A stretch of DNA of 64,000 nucleotides, from positions 294,261-358,260 of the forward strand of contig NZ_JACVQA010000006.1 of the NCBI RefSeq assembly GCF_018881595.1. Reading direction: 5' to 3'. The notes beneath the pieces were generated by a model. It saw nothing but the letters and a program-made list of their open reading frames with translations, was not told where the DNA came from and ran no database searches. The DNA is from Polynucleobacter sp. UK-Gri1-W3. GTDB taxonomy: Bacteria; Pseudomonadota; Gammaproteobacteria; Burkholderiales; Burkholderiaceae. The position numbers were made by a program, and so were the translations under genes. Each line of letters begins with the position of its first letter. The stretch's first letter is position 1. This document shows, in pieces, positions 1-7,030 of the stretch.

Positions 1-480
1 AAGTGGGTCACTGATGTCACTGAGTTCAATATCAAAGGTGAGCGAGTATACCTATCGCCGATCTTAGACCTCTATAACCAAGAGATCATCTCCTATGAGA
101 TTGCCGATCGACCACAGATTAGCTCAGTAATGCAAATGCTTCAAAGCGCATTTAAACAGCTGGGACCAAAAGACAAACCTATGTTGCACTCAGACCAGGG
201 TTGGCAATACCAGATGGGGCTGTATCAACAGGCCCTGCACCAGCAAGGCATTACTCAAAGCATGTCCAGAAAAGGCAATTGCCTAGATAACGCTGTCATG
301 GAGAACTGGTTTGGGATTATGAAAACAGAGTTCTTCTACCAAAAGAAGTTTGAGACTATTGAATCATTTAAGGCGGGGCTAGAGGAATATATCCACTACT
401 ACAACCATGATCGAATCAAACAAAAACTAAAGGGATTAAGCCCGGTGCAATACCGAACTCAATCCCTCGTGCTAACCTAA
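1..480 (+). CDS. IS3-family transposase OrfB, 5' part outside window
   Basis: Catalytic integrase-core domain of an IS3-type transposase, which cuts and joins the element ends. Counting from the window edge, the DDE triad is visible: D5 (in WVTDVTEF), D65 (in HSDQGWQYQ) and E101 (in NAVMENWFG), with exactly 35 residues between the last two as expected for IS3. The C-terminal YYNHDRIKQKLKGLSPVQY motif is also typical. The reading frame is open from base 1 to the stop at 480 with no disruption, so the gene may be intact, but OrfA and the start of OrfB cannot be seen. Confidence 0.9.
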   Translation, partial: KWVTDVTEFNIKGERVYLSPILDLYNQEIISYEIADRPQISSVMQMLQSAFKQLGPKDKPMLHSDQGWQYQMGLYQQALHQQGITQSMSRKGNCLDNAVMENWFGIMKTEFFYQKKFETIESFKAGLEEYIHYYNHDRIKQKLKGLSPVQYRTQSLVLT

Positions 481-511
481 CTAAACTGTCTAACTTTTGG
501 GGGTTAGTTCA
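1..511 (+). mobile_element. IS3-family insertion sequence, right end
   Basis: Right part of an IS3-family element whose left end lies outside the window. It holds the transposase C-terminal region and ends in a typical IS3 right terminal repeat (about 485-511), which read inward on the minus strand begins TGAACTAACCCCC and closes with the CA characteristic of the family. The base after 511 belongs to what looks like the remnant of the terminator beside the first tRNA-Lys-derived repeat, so the element seems to have landed in that terminator. Confidence 0.85.
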
Positions 512-520
512 CAAGGGTCG

Positions 521-577
521 CTTTTGTATAACTGGTGGGTCGGGCGAGATTCGAGCTCGCGACCAACGGATTAAAAG
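521..577 (-). repeat. tRNA-Lys 3'-end direct repeat (att-like), copy 1
   Basis: 57 bases matching 39411-39467, the 3' part of the intact tRNA-Lys gene plus the start of its terminator, with one mismatch in the T arm. The similarity stops in the anticodon loop, the usual crossover position for tRNA-targeting integrases. It cannot make a tRNA because the 5' half is absent. I read it as an attachment-site remnant. Confidence 0.85.
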
Positions 578-635
578 AAGTTATGTCTCTTCAAAAATCT
601 ATATAGCGTATGGCTTTGGGCGGTTAAAAAATGAG

Positions 636-657
636 TGTGCGATTGACTGTGCGATTG
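636..657. repeat. Two close direct repeats of TGTGCGATTG
   Basis: TGTGCGATTG occurs at 636-645 and again at 648-657, a period of 12 bases, 60-80 bases from the first tRNA-Lys-derived repeat and outside any gene. Short directly repeated sites beside an att core resemble integrase arm-type sites, but this is a guess from position only. Confidence 0.3.
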
Positions 658-730
658 CTTTTTTGGTACATAGCTCTAAATCTCATTTTTATATCAAGTC
701 TCGGGTAATAGTAGATCAGCCGCGTTAAAT

Positions 731-754
731 AATTGTGTAATATATTACACAATT
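731..754. promoter_or_regulatory. Perfect 24-base palindrome, probable operator of the HTH/MNT module
   Basis: A 24-base perfect palindrome (half-site AATTGTGTAATA) ends 17 bases before the HTH gene start. A candidate promoter overlaps it: TTGTGT (733-738) as -35 and TATGAT (755-760) as -10 with a 16-base spacer. A dimeric HTH antitoxin bound here would block polymerase, which fits the autoregulation usual for toxin-antitoxin modules. Confidence 0.65.
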
Positions 755-771
755 TATGATATAGTGCACTT

Positions 772-1254
772 ATGAACTTACGCGAAATTGGTCTCAAAGT
801 CGGGCAGCGTCGAACTGATCTAGGTTTATCCCAGGAGCGGTTGGCAAAACTATGCGGACTATCAAGGTCAACTATCCATCATCTAGAGAAAGGTAGTTTG
901 AATGATTTGGGCGCAGCTAAATTGCTGTCCTTGTTATCGCTTCTAGGGCTAGATGTAATTACACAAGAGCACAGCAAAAAGCATCATGGCTTAGATATGG
1001 CCAGTAAGACAGCCAGCGTTAGTTATAAGACTAAATTACAAAGTGGTGATTTATCTCATTCGTTGGCCTGTGGAGATCTGCCTGAAAGTATTTATCCTCA
1101 TGTGGCAACGCTATTGGATGAGGCGCCACTAGAAATTATCGTGTCTGCGGTTGAGGAGGCCGCCAAAAATAATCACGTTGCACCCAAAGTGATTTGGAAG
1201 AATATTAATCGATGGGCGCAAGAGATGCATTCTCTCAGATCGGCTTGGACTTAA
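772..1254 (+). CDS. XRE-family HTH antitoxin/regulator of MNT toxin module
   Basis: 160-residue protein with an XRE/HipB-type helix-turn-helix near the N terminus (about residues 7-62, with LSQERLAKLCGLSRSTI as the recognition core). The C-terminal part (about 75-160) has no motif I recognise and may contact the toxin. It is followed after three bases by a nucleotidyltransferase-fold gene, the order seen in AbiE-like and related modules. A perfect palindrome sits on its promoter, so it probably represses its own operon. The pair lies between two tRNA-Lys-derived repeats, as a self-contained cassette. Confidence 0.75.
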   Translation: MNLREIGLKVGQRRTDLGLSQERLAKLCGLSRSTIHHLEKGSLNDLGAAKLLSLLSLLGLDVITQEHSKKHHGLDMASKTASVSYKTKLQSGDLSHSLACGDLPESIYPHVATLLDEAPLEIIVSAVEEAAKNNHVAPKVIWKNINRWAQEMHSLRSAWT

Positions 1255-1257
1255 TTC

Positions 1258-1923
1258 ATGAATAATATTATTGAACGTGAACTTCCCGAAGGGGTGTGGA
1301 GAGATTTACTTCCGCATGCGCTTTCTATTATTGAAGATATTAAAAATCACGGAACGCCCGATCCATTTTGGACTTTTGGTGGTGGCACGGTATTAATGTT
1401 TCGTTATCAGCATCGGCTTAGTAAGGATATTGATATCTTTGTTCCAGATCCACAGTACTTAGGTTTTGTCACGCCACGCTTGAGTGATGTGGCTGCAGCG
1501 GTGAGCACAGACTACGTTGAAGATCAGAGCTCTTACGTGAAGTTAATTCGTCCAGAAGGGGAAATCGATTTTGTGGCATCCCCAAATCTCACTGATACAC
1601 CTTTTGAAGTATGGAATATTGGCGGCCAACAGATTCGGGTAGAAACTGCTGCAGAGATTGTGGCAAAGAAATTGTGGCACCGAGGTGACAGGGCTACCGC
1701 TCGTGATTTATTTGATCTGTCATTAATTATTGAGCGAGAACCCGAAGCCTTAGTAAAGGCTGCTAAATTCTTGCGAAAGAATGCCGAGCCATTTAGTAGT
1801 CAGATATCTAGCAGGGCAGCAGTATTAAAAGTGCAGTTCGCTCAGATTGATATCTTGAATTACAGGCCAAGCTATGACGAGGCAGCGCAGAGGGCAGTCA
1901 CATTCCTAGGTTCACTTAAGTAA
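1258..1923 (+). CDS. AbiEii/MNT-type nucleotidyltransferase toxin
   Basis: 221-residue protein of the nucleotidyltransferase fold used by AbiEii-like toxins. The glycine-rich start of the active site is at residues 41-43 (FGGGTVLMFRYQHR) and the metal-binding Asp pair is D57/D59 in SKDIDIF; a further acidic residue in GEIDFVASP may complete the triad. The helical second half (VAKKLWHRGDRATARDLFDL) is also typical. Such toxins transfer nucleotides to tRNA or proteins to arrest growth, often in phage defence. The HTH gene just upstream is the likely antitoxin. Which substrate it modifies cannot be read from the sequence. Confidence 0.75.
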   Translation: MNNIIERELPEGVWRDLLPHALSIIEDIKNHGTPDPFWTFGGGTVLMFRYQHRLSKDIDIFVPDPQYLGFVTPRLSDVAAAVSTDYVEDQSSYVKLIRPEGEIDFVASPNLTDTPFEVWNIGGQQIRVETAAEIVAKKLWHRGDRATARDLFDLSLIIEREPEALVKAAKFLRKNAEPFSSQISSRAAVLKVQFAQIDILNYRPSYDEAAQRAVTFLGSLK

Positions 1924-1953
1924 GGGTGATTGATCGATACACGGGTAATAAAA

Positions 1954-1974
1954 AAGCCCCGCAGAGCGAGGCTT
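1954..1974 (-). terminator. Hairpin terminator behind att copy 2
   Basis: Stem AAGCCCCGC / GCGAGGCTT with a three-base loop and one mismatch. On the minus strand it is followed by a run of T, so it ends transcription coming from the small gene at 2024-2254. A near copy lies at 35631-35652. Confidence 0.7.
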
Positions 1975-1983
1975 AGTAATGCT

Positions 1984-2020
1984 TGGTGGGTCGGGCGAGA
2001 TTCGAACTCGCGATCAACGG
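1984..2020 (-). repeat. tRNA-Lys 3'-end direct repeat (att-like), copy 2
   Basis: Shorter copy of the tRNA-Lys 3' end (CCA end, acceptor strand, T arm), with one mismatch near the end of the match. It stops before the anticodon loop, unlike copies 1 and 3, and is fused to the terminator repeat shared with 35.6 kb. Confidence 0.8.
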
Positions 2021-2023
2021 TGT

Positions 2024-2254
2024 TTAGGCCGTAAGTTGGCGCTGCTTAATGAGTTCTGCGGCAGGGATCCGCACTATCTTGCCATCAATGGTAGTTATGA
2101 TTGCAGTATTGGTTTGAATTGCCAAGTCTATTGCAGCTTGTCCAGCACGTTGCATGGCGTAGTAGGATCCAGCAATATCAGGATCTGATGAATTACGTAT
2201 ATCTTTGCTTGGAGTTACCGCAAAAGGCTTTTCTATGGGATTATTTTTTTCCAT
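2024..2254 (-). CDS. Small cassette-end protein, copy A; third gene of the AbrB/RelE-like module
   Basis: 76 residues from the ATG that overlaps the end of the toxin gene by 14 bases; an in-frame ATG 24 bases further upstream is also possible. The last ~60 residues (SKDIRNSSDPDIAGSYYAMQ, then IDGKIVRIPAAELIKQR) are almost identical to the small gene at 35701-35898, whereas the first dozen are unique. I do not recognise a named family. The short DGKIVRIP strand recalls small antitoxin-like proteins. Its stop lies just before a tRNA-Lys fragment and terminator. It might be an accessory antitoxin, or cargo that travels with the attachment site. Confidence 0.65.
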   Translation of the reverse strand: MEKNNPIEKPFAVTPSKDIRNSSDPDIAGSYYAMQRAGQAAIDLAIQTNTAIITTIDGKIVRIPAAELIKQRQLTA

Positions 2255-2570
2255 AAGCAGCATCATGATCTGGTTCAATTAATAAAACCCTTAGGAAATG
2301 ATCTTCTCTGAAGCCAATTCCCCGGATTGATTTGCTAACTCGAAATGAGTAGAGTGCATCAATGCCTTTTGGTGTGGGAATGCTATGAATCTTTTCCCAC
2401 TTCAATCCCTTATCGCGGTAAACCTGGTTCCAGGTCAATTGCGTGATTTTGTCAAAAGTGGCTAAGGCTTTCTCTTGTTCGGATGGCTCCAAACTCTCCC
2501 AGGTAGATTGGAAGATGGGGCTATTCAGATCAAGCTCAACTAAAGGCTCAGGCTTTGCGTTTCGCGCCAT
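2241..2570 (-). CDS. RelE/ParE-like toxin of an AbrB-type TA module
   Basis: 109-residue basic protein. The order of predicted strands and the final segment (IHSIPTPKGIDALYSFRVSK, then RGIGFREDHFLRVLLIEPDH) resembles RelE/ParE-fold toxins, which cleave mRNA at the ribosome or poison gyrase. It overlaps the 3' end of the upstream antitoxin-like gene by 23 bases and the downstream small gene by 14 bases, a tightly coupled three-gene operon. Assignment to the fold is from pattern only; no catalytic residues can be named with certainty. Confidence 0.6.
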   Translation of the reverse strand: MARNAKPEPLVELDLNSPIFQSTWESLEPSEQEKALATFDKITQLTWNQVYRDKGLKWEKIHSIPTPKGIDALYSFRVSKSIRGIGFREDHFLRVLLIEPDHDAAYGKK

Positions 2571-2838
2571 GAGTTTTAGCCATTTTTAGTTTAGAAAGAT
2601 CGGTAGCTTTAGCAGGCGTCTTTTGTGCCCAGGCTAGGGCGGTAACCAAATCTTTTTTAACAGTAGGCTTATGCATCCACTTTTCATTGTCCGGAATAAC
2701 GGTGGCGGTGCGAATCACCCAAACGCCTGGTTCAGGGGTTTCAACTAGCACTTGGCGGCCGGCATGCTCCTTCCCGAGCGAAATTTGTCCACTGGATCCA
2801 ATGGATTTAATAACTTGATGATCTATGACTGCACCCAT
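2548..2838 (-). CDS. AbrB/SpoVT-like antitoxin
   Basis: 96 residues. The N-terminal half (KSIGSSGQISLGKEHAGRQV) reads like a swapped-hairpin AbrB/SpoVT DNA-binding domain, the type found in antitoxins such as MazE. The C-terminal half is lysine-rich and probably binds the toxin encoded next. A good Shine-Dalgarno sequence (AGGAG) precedes the ATG, and a -10 box framed by an inverted repeat lies upstream, suggesting autoregulation. The module sits between att copies 2 and 3. Confidence 0.65.
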   Translation of the reverse strand: MGAVIDHQVIKSIGSSGQISLGKEHAGRQVLVETPEPGVWVIRTATVIPDNEKWMHKPTVKKDLVTALAWAQKTPAKATDLSKLKMAKTHGAKRKA

Positions 2839-2853
2839 GGCATTCTCCTGTAT

Positions 2854-2882
2854 TCATGCTGCATTATTGCATTATAGCATGA
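2854..2882 (-). promoter_or_regulatory. Promoter with inverted-repeat operator of the AbrB/RelE-like module
   Basis: A consensus -10 (TATAAT on the minus strand, 2871-2876) is framed by 7-base inverted repeats TCATGCT (2854-2860) and AGCATGA (2876-2882). The position across the promoter fits an operator for the antitoxin. Confidence 0.5.
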
Positions 2883-2966
2883 TAATATTGGAAATTGCCC
2901 TTATTCGGAGTAATGCAATCCCATCTGCTTGCATTAAGTATGGCCTTGGTCTTGTTGTAGAAAAGA

Positions 2967-2996
2967 AAAAGCCCCCAGATTTCTCCAGAGGCTTTT
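2967..2996 (-). terminator. Terminator beside att copy 3
   Basis: Stem of about nine pairs (AAAAGCCCC with GAGGCTTTT, one G-T pair) around a twelve-base loop, followed on the minus strand by a T-rich run. It corresponds in position to the terminator of the intact tRNA-Lys gene, with a changed loop. Confidence 0.55.
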
Positions 2997-3048
2997 GTAT
3001 AACTGGTGGGTCGGGCGAGATTCGAACTCGCGACCAACGGATTAAAAG
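2992..3048 (-). repeat. tRNA-Lys 3'-end direct repeat (att-like), copy 3
   Basis: 57 bases identical to 39411-39467, running from the terminator's last bases through the CCA end and T arm to the anticodon loop. It marks the left boundary of the large accessory segment (3.0-35.6 kb). Confidence 0.9.
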
Positions 3049-3099
3049 AGCTGTTTTAACGCCGACAGACTCAATTTAACACAAAAATATACGTTAAAT

Positions 3100-3246
3100 C
3101 TACAGCCGTCGCCCTTGAATGATTTCAACAAGAAACATAACAATTGCAATGACTAGCAGAACGTGGATAAACCCACCAAGGGTGTAAGAGGAAACAAAAC
3201 CTAGTAGCCAAAGGACTAGAAGAATAATGGCAATGGCACGAATCAT
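3100..3246 (-). CDS. Small two-helix membrane protein, Lmo0937/DUF5670 type
   Basis: 48 residues: MIRAIAIILLVLWLLG, a short polar turn (SSYTLGG), a second hydrophobic helix and a basic tail (QGRRL). This is the pattern of the Lmo0937-family membrane proteins, often found near general-stress genes. It lies directly behind a BON-domain lipoprotein gene on the same strand (14 bases), so the two are probably one transcript. Function unknown. Confidence 0.75.
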   Translation of the reverse strand: MIRAIAIILLVLWLLGFVSSYTLGGFIHVLLVIAIVMFLVEIIQGRRL

Positions 3247-3259
3247 GGAGTCTTCCTTG

Positions 3260-3595
3260 TTACCTGTAGAAGGGGTTCATGCTTCCCTTAACTCGCATAT
3301 CATTTTTAACTGAAGTCACGCCATTGATGGTCTTTGCAACATCAACTACGCGATTGGTTTGTTCGATGCTACCTACAAACCCGCTAAGTTGAACCTCTCC
3401 CTTGAAGGTGACAACATTGATCTCAAGGGATTTTAGTGAGGGGTCATTAAAAATGGCAGCCTTAACTTTGGTGGTTATTGCGCTGTCATCAATATATTGA
3501 CCTGCGCTTTCACTGGTGGCTGAGCCGGCACATGCCGATGTAATCAGGGTGACGGATATTGCTAACAATACGAGTGATTTTTTTATGAATTGCAT
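3260..3595 (-). CDS. BON-domain lipoprotein (OsmY-like)
   Basis: 111 residues. The signal peptide (MQFIKKSLVLLAISVTL) ends in a lipobox ITSAC, so the mature protein is probably anchored in a membrane facing the periplasm. The rest is one BON domain (about residues 35-105; DDSAITTKVKAAIFNDPSLK, then GEVQLSGFV), a phospholipid-binding fold of OsmY-type envelope-stress proteins. I chose the ATG at 3595 because a GAGG lies six bases before it; the ATG four codons upstream has no ribosome binding site. Cotranscribed with the small membrane protein downstream. Confidence 0.85.
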   Translation of the reverse strand: MQFIKKSLVLLAISVTLITSACAGSATSESAGQYIDDSAITTKVKAAIFNDPSLKSLEINVVTFKGEVQLSGFVGSIEQTNRVVDVAKTINGVTSVKNDMRVKGSMNPFYR

Positions 3596-3607
3596 GTGAA
3601 GCCTCAT

Positions 3608-3962
3608 TTCTAAAAGGAGTGCTTTGCAGGGAGGGGGTAACCCAAAAGGCCTAAAGGTGGGCCTAATTTCATGTTACGCCTATTAGTTCGATAAAAGGGC
3701 TTTTAATTGAAGAGATCGGATGCCATGCATTATTGAGTTAATGCCATATAAATTTGTGACGCGTTAGTCGTAATTTCAGTTTTCAAATTTTGGAATATCC
3801 TCAATGGTTGAAAACGCTACCCCCATCCTATTGCTGATAACAATATGGGCAGGCAATAACCTACTAGCTTATTGAGGTTTACATAGTATTTAAAGTGAAT
3901 ATTGCCAAATTTTCAGCGTTCATGACATACTTAAACACATCATTAATTTTTGGTATCGGTTT
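3608..3962. other. Intergenic stretch without recognisable gene
   Basis: AT-rich 355 bases between the divergent BON lipoprotein and glycosyltransferase genes. Both promoters must lie here. I find no convincing -35/-10 pair, no FNR box, no RNA gene and no long inverted repeat. Confidence 0.5.
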
Positions 3963-5264
3963 TTGTACTTTTCTATAAAAACAAAATTTGTTGCTGCGCT
4001 GCTCTTTTCCCTGAGTTGGATGGCCTTTTCTTTTTGGTTTTCTCAGCCCTGGTATTCAGATCTGAGCAATGCTATTGGGCCCATTCCTGCTTATTTCATC
4101 ATCACATTCATAGCAATAGTCCCTGGGTTTATGAATGCATTTGTATCCATTGCTTTGTTCTTAGATAAGCGTCCCAAGGTTATCGAAGGGCAAAAGTATC
4201 CACCAGTCACAATACTGGTTGCAGCCTATAACGAAGAGCAGGCAATCGGCTCAACCCTATCAGGAATACTTTTACAGGATTACCCAGCTGATATATATGT
4301 CATTGTTATTAATGATGGCTCAATAGATAACACTCCTCGAATTGTTAAGTCCCTTGTGGAAAAACACTCAAAATTAGATTTAATTGACTTGTCTACGAAC
4401 ATTGGAAAGGCTGCCGCCCTTAATCGGGGGCTTGAAAAAAGTAAAACCGACATCATTATTTCAATCGATGCGGATAGTTATATTCTAAAGGATGGTGTAC
4501 GACACCTAGTCGGTCGCTACCTCTCGGATCCCACTAATACAAGGGCGGTAGCTGGTGAGATTCTCATTAGAAATTCGCGAGAAAATTGGATTACCAAAGC
4601 GCAGGAATGGGATTATTTCCTAGGCATCGCAACTGTGAAGCGTATTCAATCACTGTTCCAAGGTACGCTAGTCGCGCAAGGCGCCTTTTCACTCTATGAC
4701 CGCAAAACGGTGGTTGACTTGGGTGGGTGGCCTAATATGGTTGGCGAAGATATTGTCTTGACTTGGAAAATCCTTTTAGCTGGCTATAGGGTAGGGCATG
4801 CTGAAGATGCTTTGGCATTTACTGACTGTCCAAATACTTTGAAAAAGTTTATTAAACAAAGGCAGCGCTGGTCGCGAGGGCTGATAGAGACATTCAAAGA
4901 AAATCCAACAATCTTATTTAAACCGAGGTTATCCACACTTTATATATGGTGGAATACGCTATTCCCATTTATAGATATAGCCTATACCTTTGGCTTCATA
5001 CCTGGAATGGTGTTGGCATGCTTTGGGATATATTGGATAGTTGGCCCAATGACTTTATCTTTATTGCCCTTAGCCTTCATACTCAATATGCGTATGTATT
5101 CAAAGGGAAAGGCTATGTTTGACCAAGAGGGGTTAAAAGTGCGTAAAAATATCTTAGGATTTTTATTCTATGTGTTTGCGTATGGATTGGTTTTGCAGCC
5201 CGCCTGCGTTTACGGATATTTTTCAGAACTTTTTAATTTCAAGAAGACTTGGGGAACAAAATGA
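3963..5264 (+). CDS. Membrane GT2 glycosyltransferase, PgaC/NodC-like polysaccharide synthase
   Basis: 433 residues. Two N-terminal membrane helices (about 1-60) lead into a family-2 glycosyltransferase domain: VAAYNEEQAIGSTL, NDGSIDNT, the metal-binding IDADSY, the acceptor-site GEDIVLTWK and the processive-synthase motif QRQRW. Two or three more helices follow (about 325-415). This architecture polymerises GlcNAc-type or related sugars on cytoplasmic UDP-sugars and pushes the chain through the membrane. The start is uncertain: a TTG at 3963 gives a complete first helix but has no clear ribosome binding site; the next ATG is at 4020. It overlaps the outer-membrane gene downstream by four bases. 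Confidence 0.8.
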   Translation: MYFSIKTKFVAALLFSLSWMAFSFWFSQPWYSDLSNAIGPIPAYFIITFIAIVPGFMNAFVSIALFLDKRPKVIEGQKYPPVTILVAAYNEEQAIGSTLSGILLQDYPADIYVIVINDGSIDNTPRIVKSLVEKHSKLDLIDLSTNIGKAAALNRGLEKSKTDIIISIDADSYILKDGVRHLVGRYLSDPTNTRAVAGEILIRNSRENWITKAQEWDYFLGIATVKRIQSLFQGTLVAQGAFSLYDRKTVVDLGGWPNMVGEDIVLTWKILLAGYRVGHAEDALAFTDCPNTLKKFIKQRQRWSRGLIETFKENPTILFKPRLSTLYIWWNTLFPFIDIAYTFGFIPGMVLACFGIYWIVGPMTLSLLPLAFILNMRMYSKGKAMFDQEGLKVRKNILGFLFYVFAYGLVLQPACVYGYFSELFNFKKTWGTK

Positions 5265-6205
5265 GATCCCTTCGCCATTTCATCCTAATCTTACTGTTGT
5301 TGAATATGGCTTCAGGCGTATATGCCCAGGAAGAGCAGTCTACAAAGCAAGCAATCTCTATTCCAAACGCCTATATTGCCTCTGACAGTGAGGGGTTCTC
5401 AACCTACAAGTACAACGCTGGCTATATGCCTTTATATGAGCATGGAGAAAAATATACTGGTGTCAGTTATCAGCATAATTACTTTACGCAGGGTAGCTGG
5501 GACTCATCAGCGGAGGTTTATACCTTATTCACAAAAGCTATTAATCCGAGGACAAGCCTAGGCTACAACCTTAGTCTTGGTTATAACTTACAAAATGGCC
5601 ATAAGCTTCTTACTACAGACAGTAATTACAGCCTTCACGTTACCGACTCTACAAAAGCAGAATTTTTTGTTAACCGCGACCGAGTTGAAACTCAAAATGC
5701 ACTGAATAACGGGATCTATTACACATTTGGTGGCGCCAGCATTGAGCAGCAAATTATTGAGCGATTAACGGCAATTGTGATGGCGGGCAATATGTATTTT
5801 TCCGATACAAACACTAGGCCAACAGTTAGGGCAAAGTTGATTTATGACTTAATTCCTGATTATGGAGTGACTGCACAATTGCGTTATCGCCAATTTCGCG
5901 ATACCAATACCAATGTTGTAAATAATTATTTCAACCCAAACGAATACAGCGAAACGATGATTGCTTTTGGGGCAAGAAAAAGAATTGCTGGTTGGATTTT
6001 GAGCGGTACGGCGGGGGTAGGGCGGCAAGCCGTTAATCAAGACCCAAGCACCACTACTCAACTTTATGAGTTTGCAGCGACGAGTCCTATCGCCTCCAAT
6101 GACTGCTACTTTAAGACTCGCGCAGGGTACGGCAAGTCTGCTGGTTTTTTGGGCCCTAATTACTTCTACCGCTATGTAATGGAAGAGTTGATTATTCCAT
6201 TTTAG
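5261..6205 (+). CDS. Outer-membrane beta-barrel protein paired with the polysaccharide synthase
   Basis: 314 residues from the ATG that overlaps the synthase stop (ATGA). Cleavable signal peptide (hydrophobic to about residue 23, then VYAQEE). The mature part is rich in alternating aromatic/polar strands and ends in phenylalanine (ELIIPF), the usual outer-membrane sorting signal. It resembles YaiO/PgaA-like barrels in pattern, though I cannot name the family. Paired with the synthase it may export the polymer. No deacetylase (PgaB) or accessory PgaD is next to it. Confidence 0.65.
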   Translation: MRSLRHFILILLLLNMASGVYAQEEQSTKQAISIPNAYIASDSEGFSTYKYNAGYMPLYEHGEKYTGVSYQHNYFTQGSWDSSAEVYTLFTKAINPRTSLGYNLSLGYNLQNGHKLLTTDSNYSLHVTDSTKAEFFVNRDRVETQNALNNGIYYTFGGASIEQQIIERLTAIVMAGNMYFSDTNTRPTVRAKLIYDLIPDYGVTAQLRYRQFRDTNTNVVNNYFNPNEYSETMIAFGARKRIAGWILSGTAGVGRQAVNQDPSTTTQLYEFAATSPIASNDCYFKTRAGYGKSAGFLGPNYFYRYVMEELIIPF

Positions 6206-6269
6206 TATTACTAAGATTGCGAACTGTTTAACTCATCATTAGCTAGCTTCACAGCTCGGATAAAGGCCT

Positions 6270-6977
6270 TTATTGAGTTAGGTTGTTGATAAGTTGATAA
6301 AATTTAGCAGGGTCAAAATTCAAATTATCGAATCTGAAAAGAGAGGGGTTGGTTGGTGGCTCAGTTCTCCGCGTTACATATTGATCCCAATGCGCAAGCT
6401 TCCATTCATCTCGCGGGTCTGCACGTACCTCCATCCTACGCTTGGCTTCACCTCCTTCTAAATCTATCCAGGCTAGACGAATAATCGTTTGCAGTGGCAC
6501 CCCTAAGAGTTCTGGGCTAAACATCTTGCCGCTCTGAATTTCATTTGAAAAGGGTCCTACAAGGATGATATTGACGCCGAGGAGAAGATTTTCTCTAGCT
6601 ACATCAATAAGACCTGAATACTCCCAATCTCGTAAGTTCTTGAGGTAATAGGGGCTATCGCGGTTATTTGGATTACCGGTAGTTAACTCCATGACATGAG
6701 CGCTATAAGCACCAAAGGCCGTATCTTTATCTAGGAAGAAAAAATCTTCACCTGTCTTTTCAATAATTAAAGGAAGGGCTTTTTTAGCCAAAGTAGATTT
6801 ACCGGTACCTGCATGACCAGCAAAAAGAATCAGGCGTGGAGCTAATGGCGATAACTTGCAACTCATTTGCCACCAGTCTGTCAGAAATTTGAGCAAATTG
6901 CTAGGGTTTCGGATCAAAAAGCTAGCCTTCCAAGGCTCCAGACCAATAGCGGCATTTTCTAATTGCCAATTAGCCAA
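6270..6977 (-). CDS. P-loop ATP-binding kinase-like protein
   Basis: 235 residues with a clear Walker A (GHAGTGKST, residues 54-62) in an AAA_33/zeta-kinase-like context, then LDKDTAF, and an Arg-rich lid-like segment (GEAKRRMEVRADPRDEW). Proteins of this type phosphorylate small molecules or act as ATPases; the substrate is not evident. Transcribed divergently from the FNR-type regulator gene, which may or may not control it; no FNR box lies in the 53-base gap. Confidence 0.65.
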   Translation of the reverse strand: MANWQLENAAIGLEPWKASFLIRNPSNLLKFLTDWWQMSCKLSPLAPRLILFAGHAGTGKSTLAKKALPLIIEKTGEDFFFLDKDTAFGAYSAHVMELTTGNPNNRDSPYYLKNLRDWEYSGLIDVARENLLLGVNIILVGPFSNEIQSGKMFSPELLGVPLQTIIRLAWIDLEGGEAKRRMEVRADPRDEWKLAHWDQYVTRRTEPPTNPSLFRFDNLNFDPAKFYQLINNLTQ

Positions 6978-7030
6978 TCAAGATCTATAAAAGAAGTATG
7001 TACTTTTGCATTTAATAAGCGGTAGATATT

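Larger units (their letters stand above)
1948..2213. repeat. About 265-base direct repeat, copy A (terminator, tRNA fragment, small gene)
   Basis: Near-identical to about 35625-35890. The repeat contains, left to right, the hairpin terminator, the tRNA-Lys 3' fragment and almost the whole small gene. Similarity stops near the gene's 5' end, where each copy is joined to a different toxin gene. Confidence 0.85.

Noticed and set aside
1979..2188. Plus-strand open frame reading GGSGEIRTRDQR
   Set aside because: This is a translation of the tRNA-Lys 3' fragment (the same peptide appears at 3.0 kb). It is a well-known false gene, and the region is explained by the tRNA repeat and the small minus-strand gene.
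2825..3079. Plus-strand open frame of 84 codons across the TA promoter and att copy 3
   Set aside because: Antisense to the antitoxin start and ends in the translated tRNA repeat; no ribosome site.
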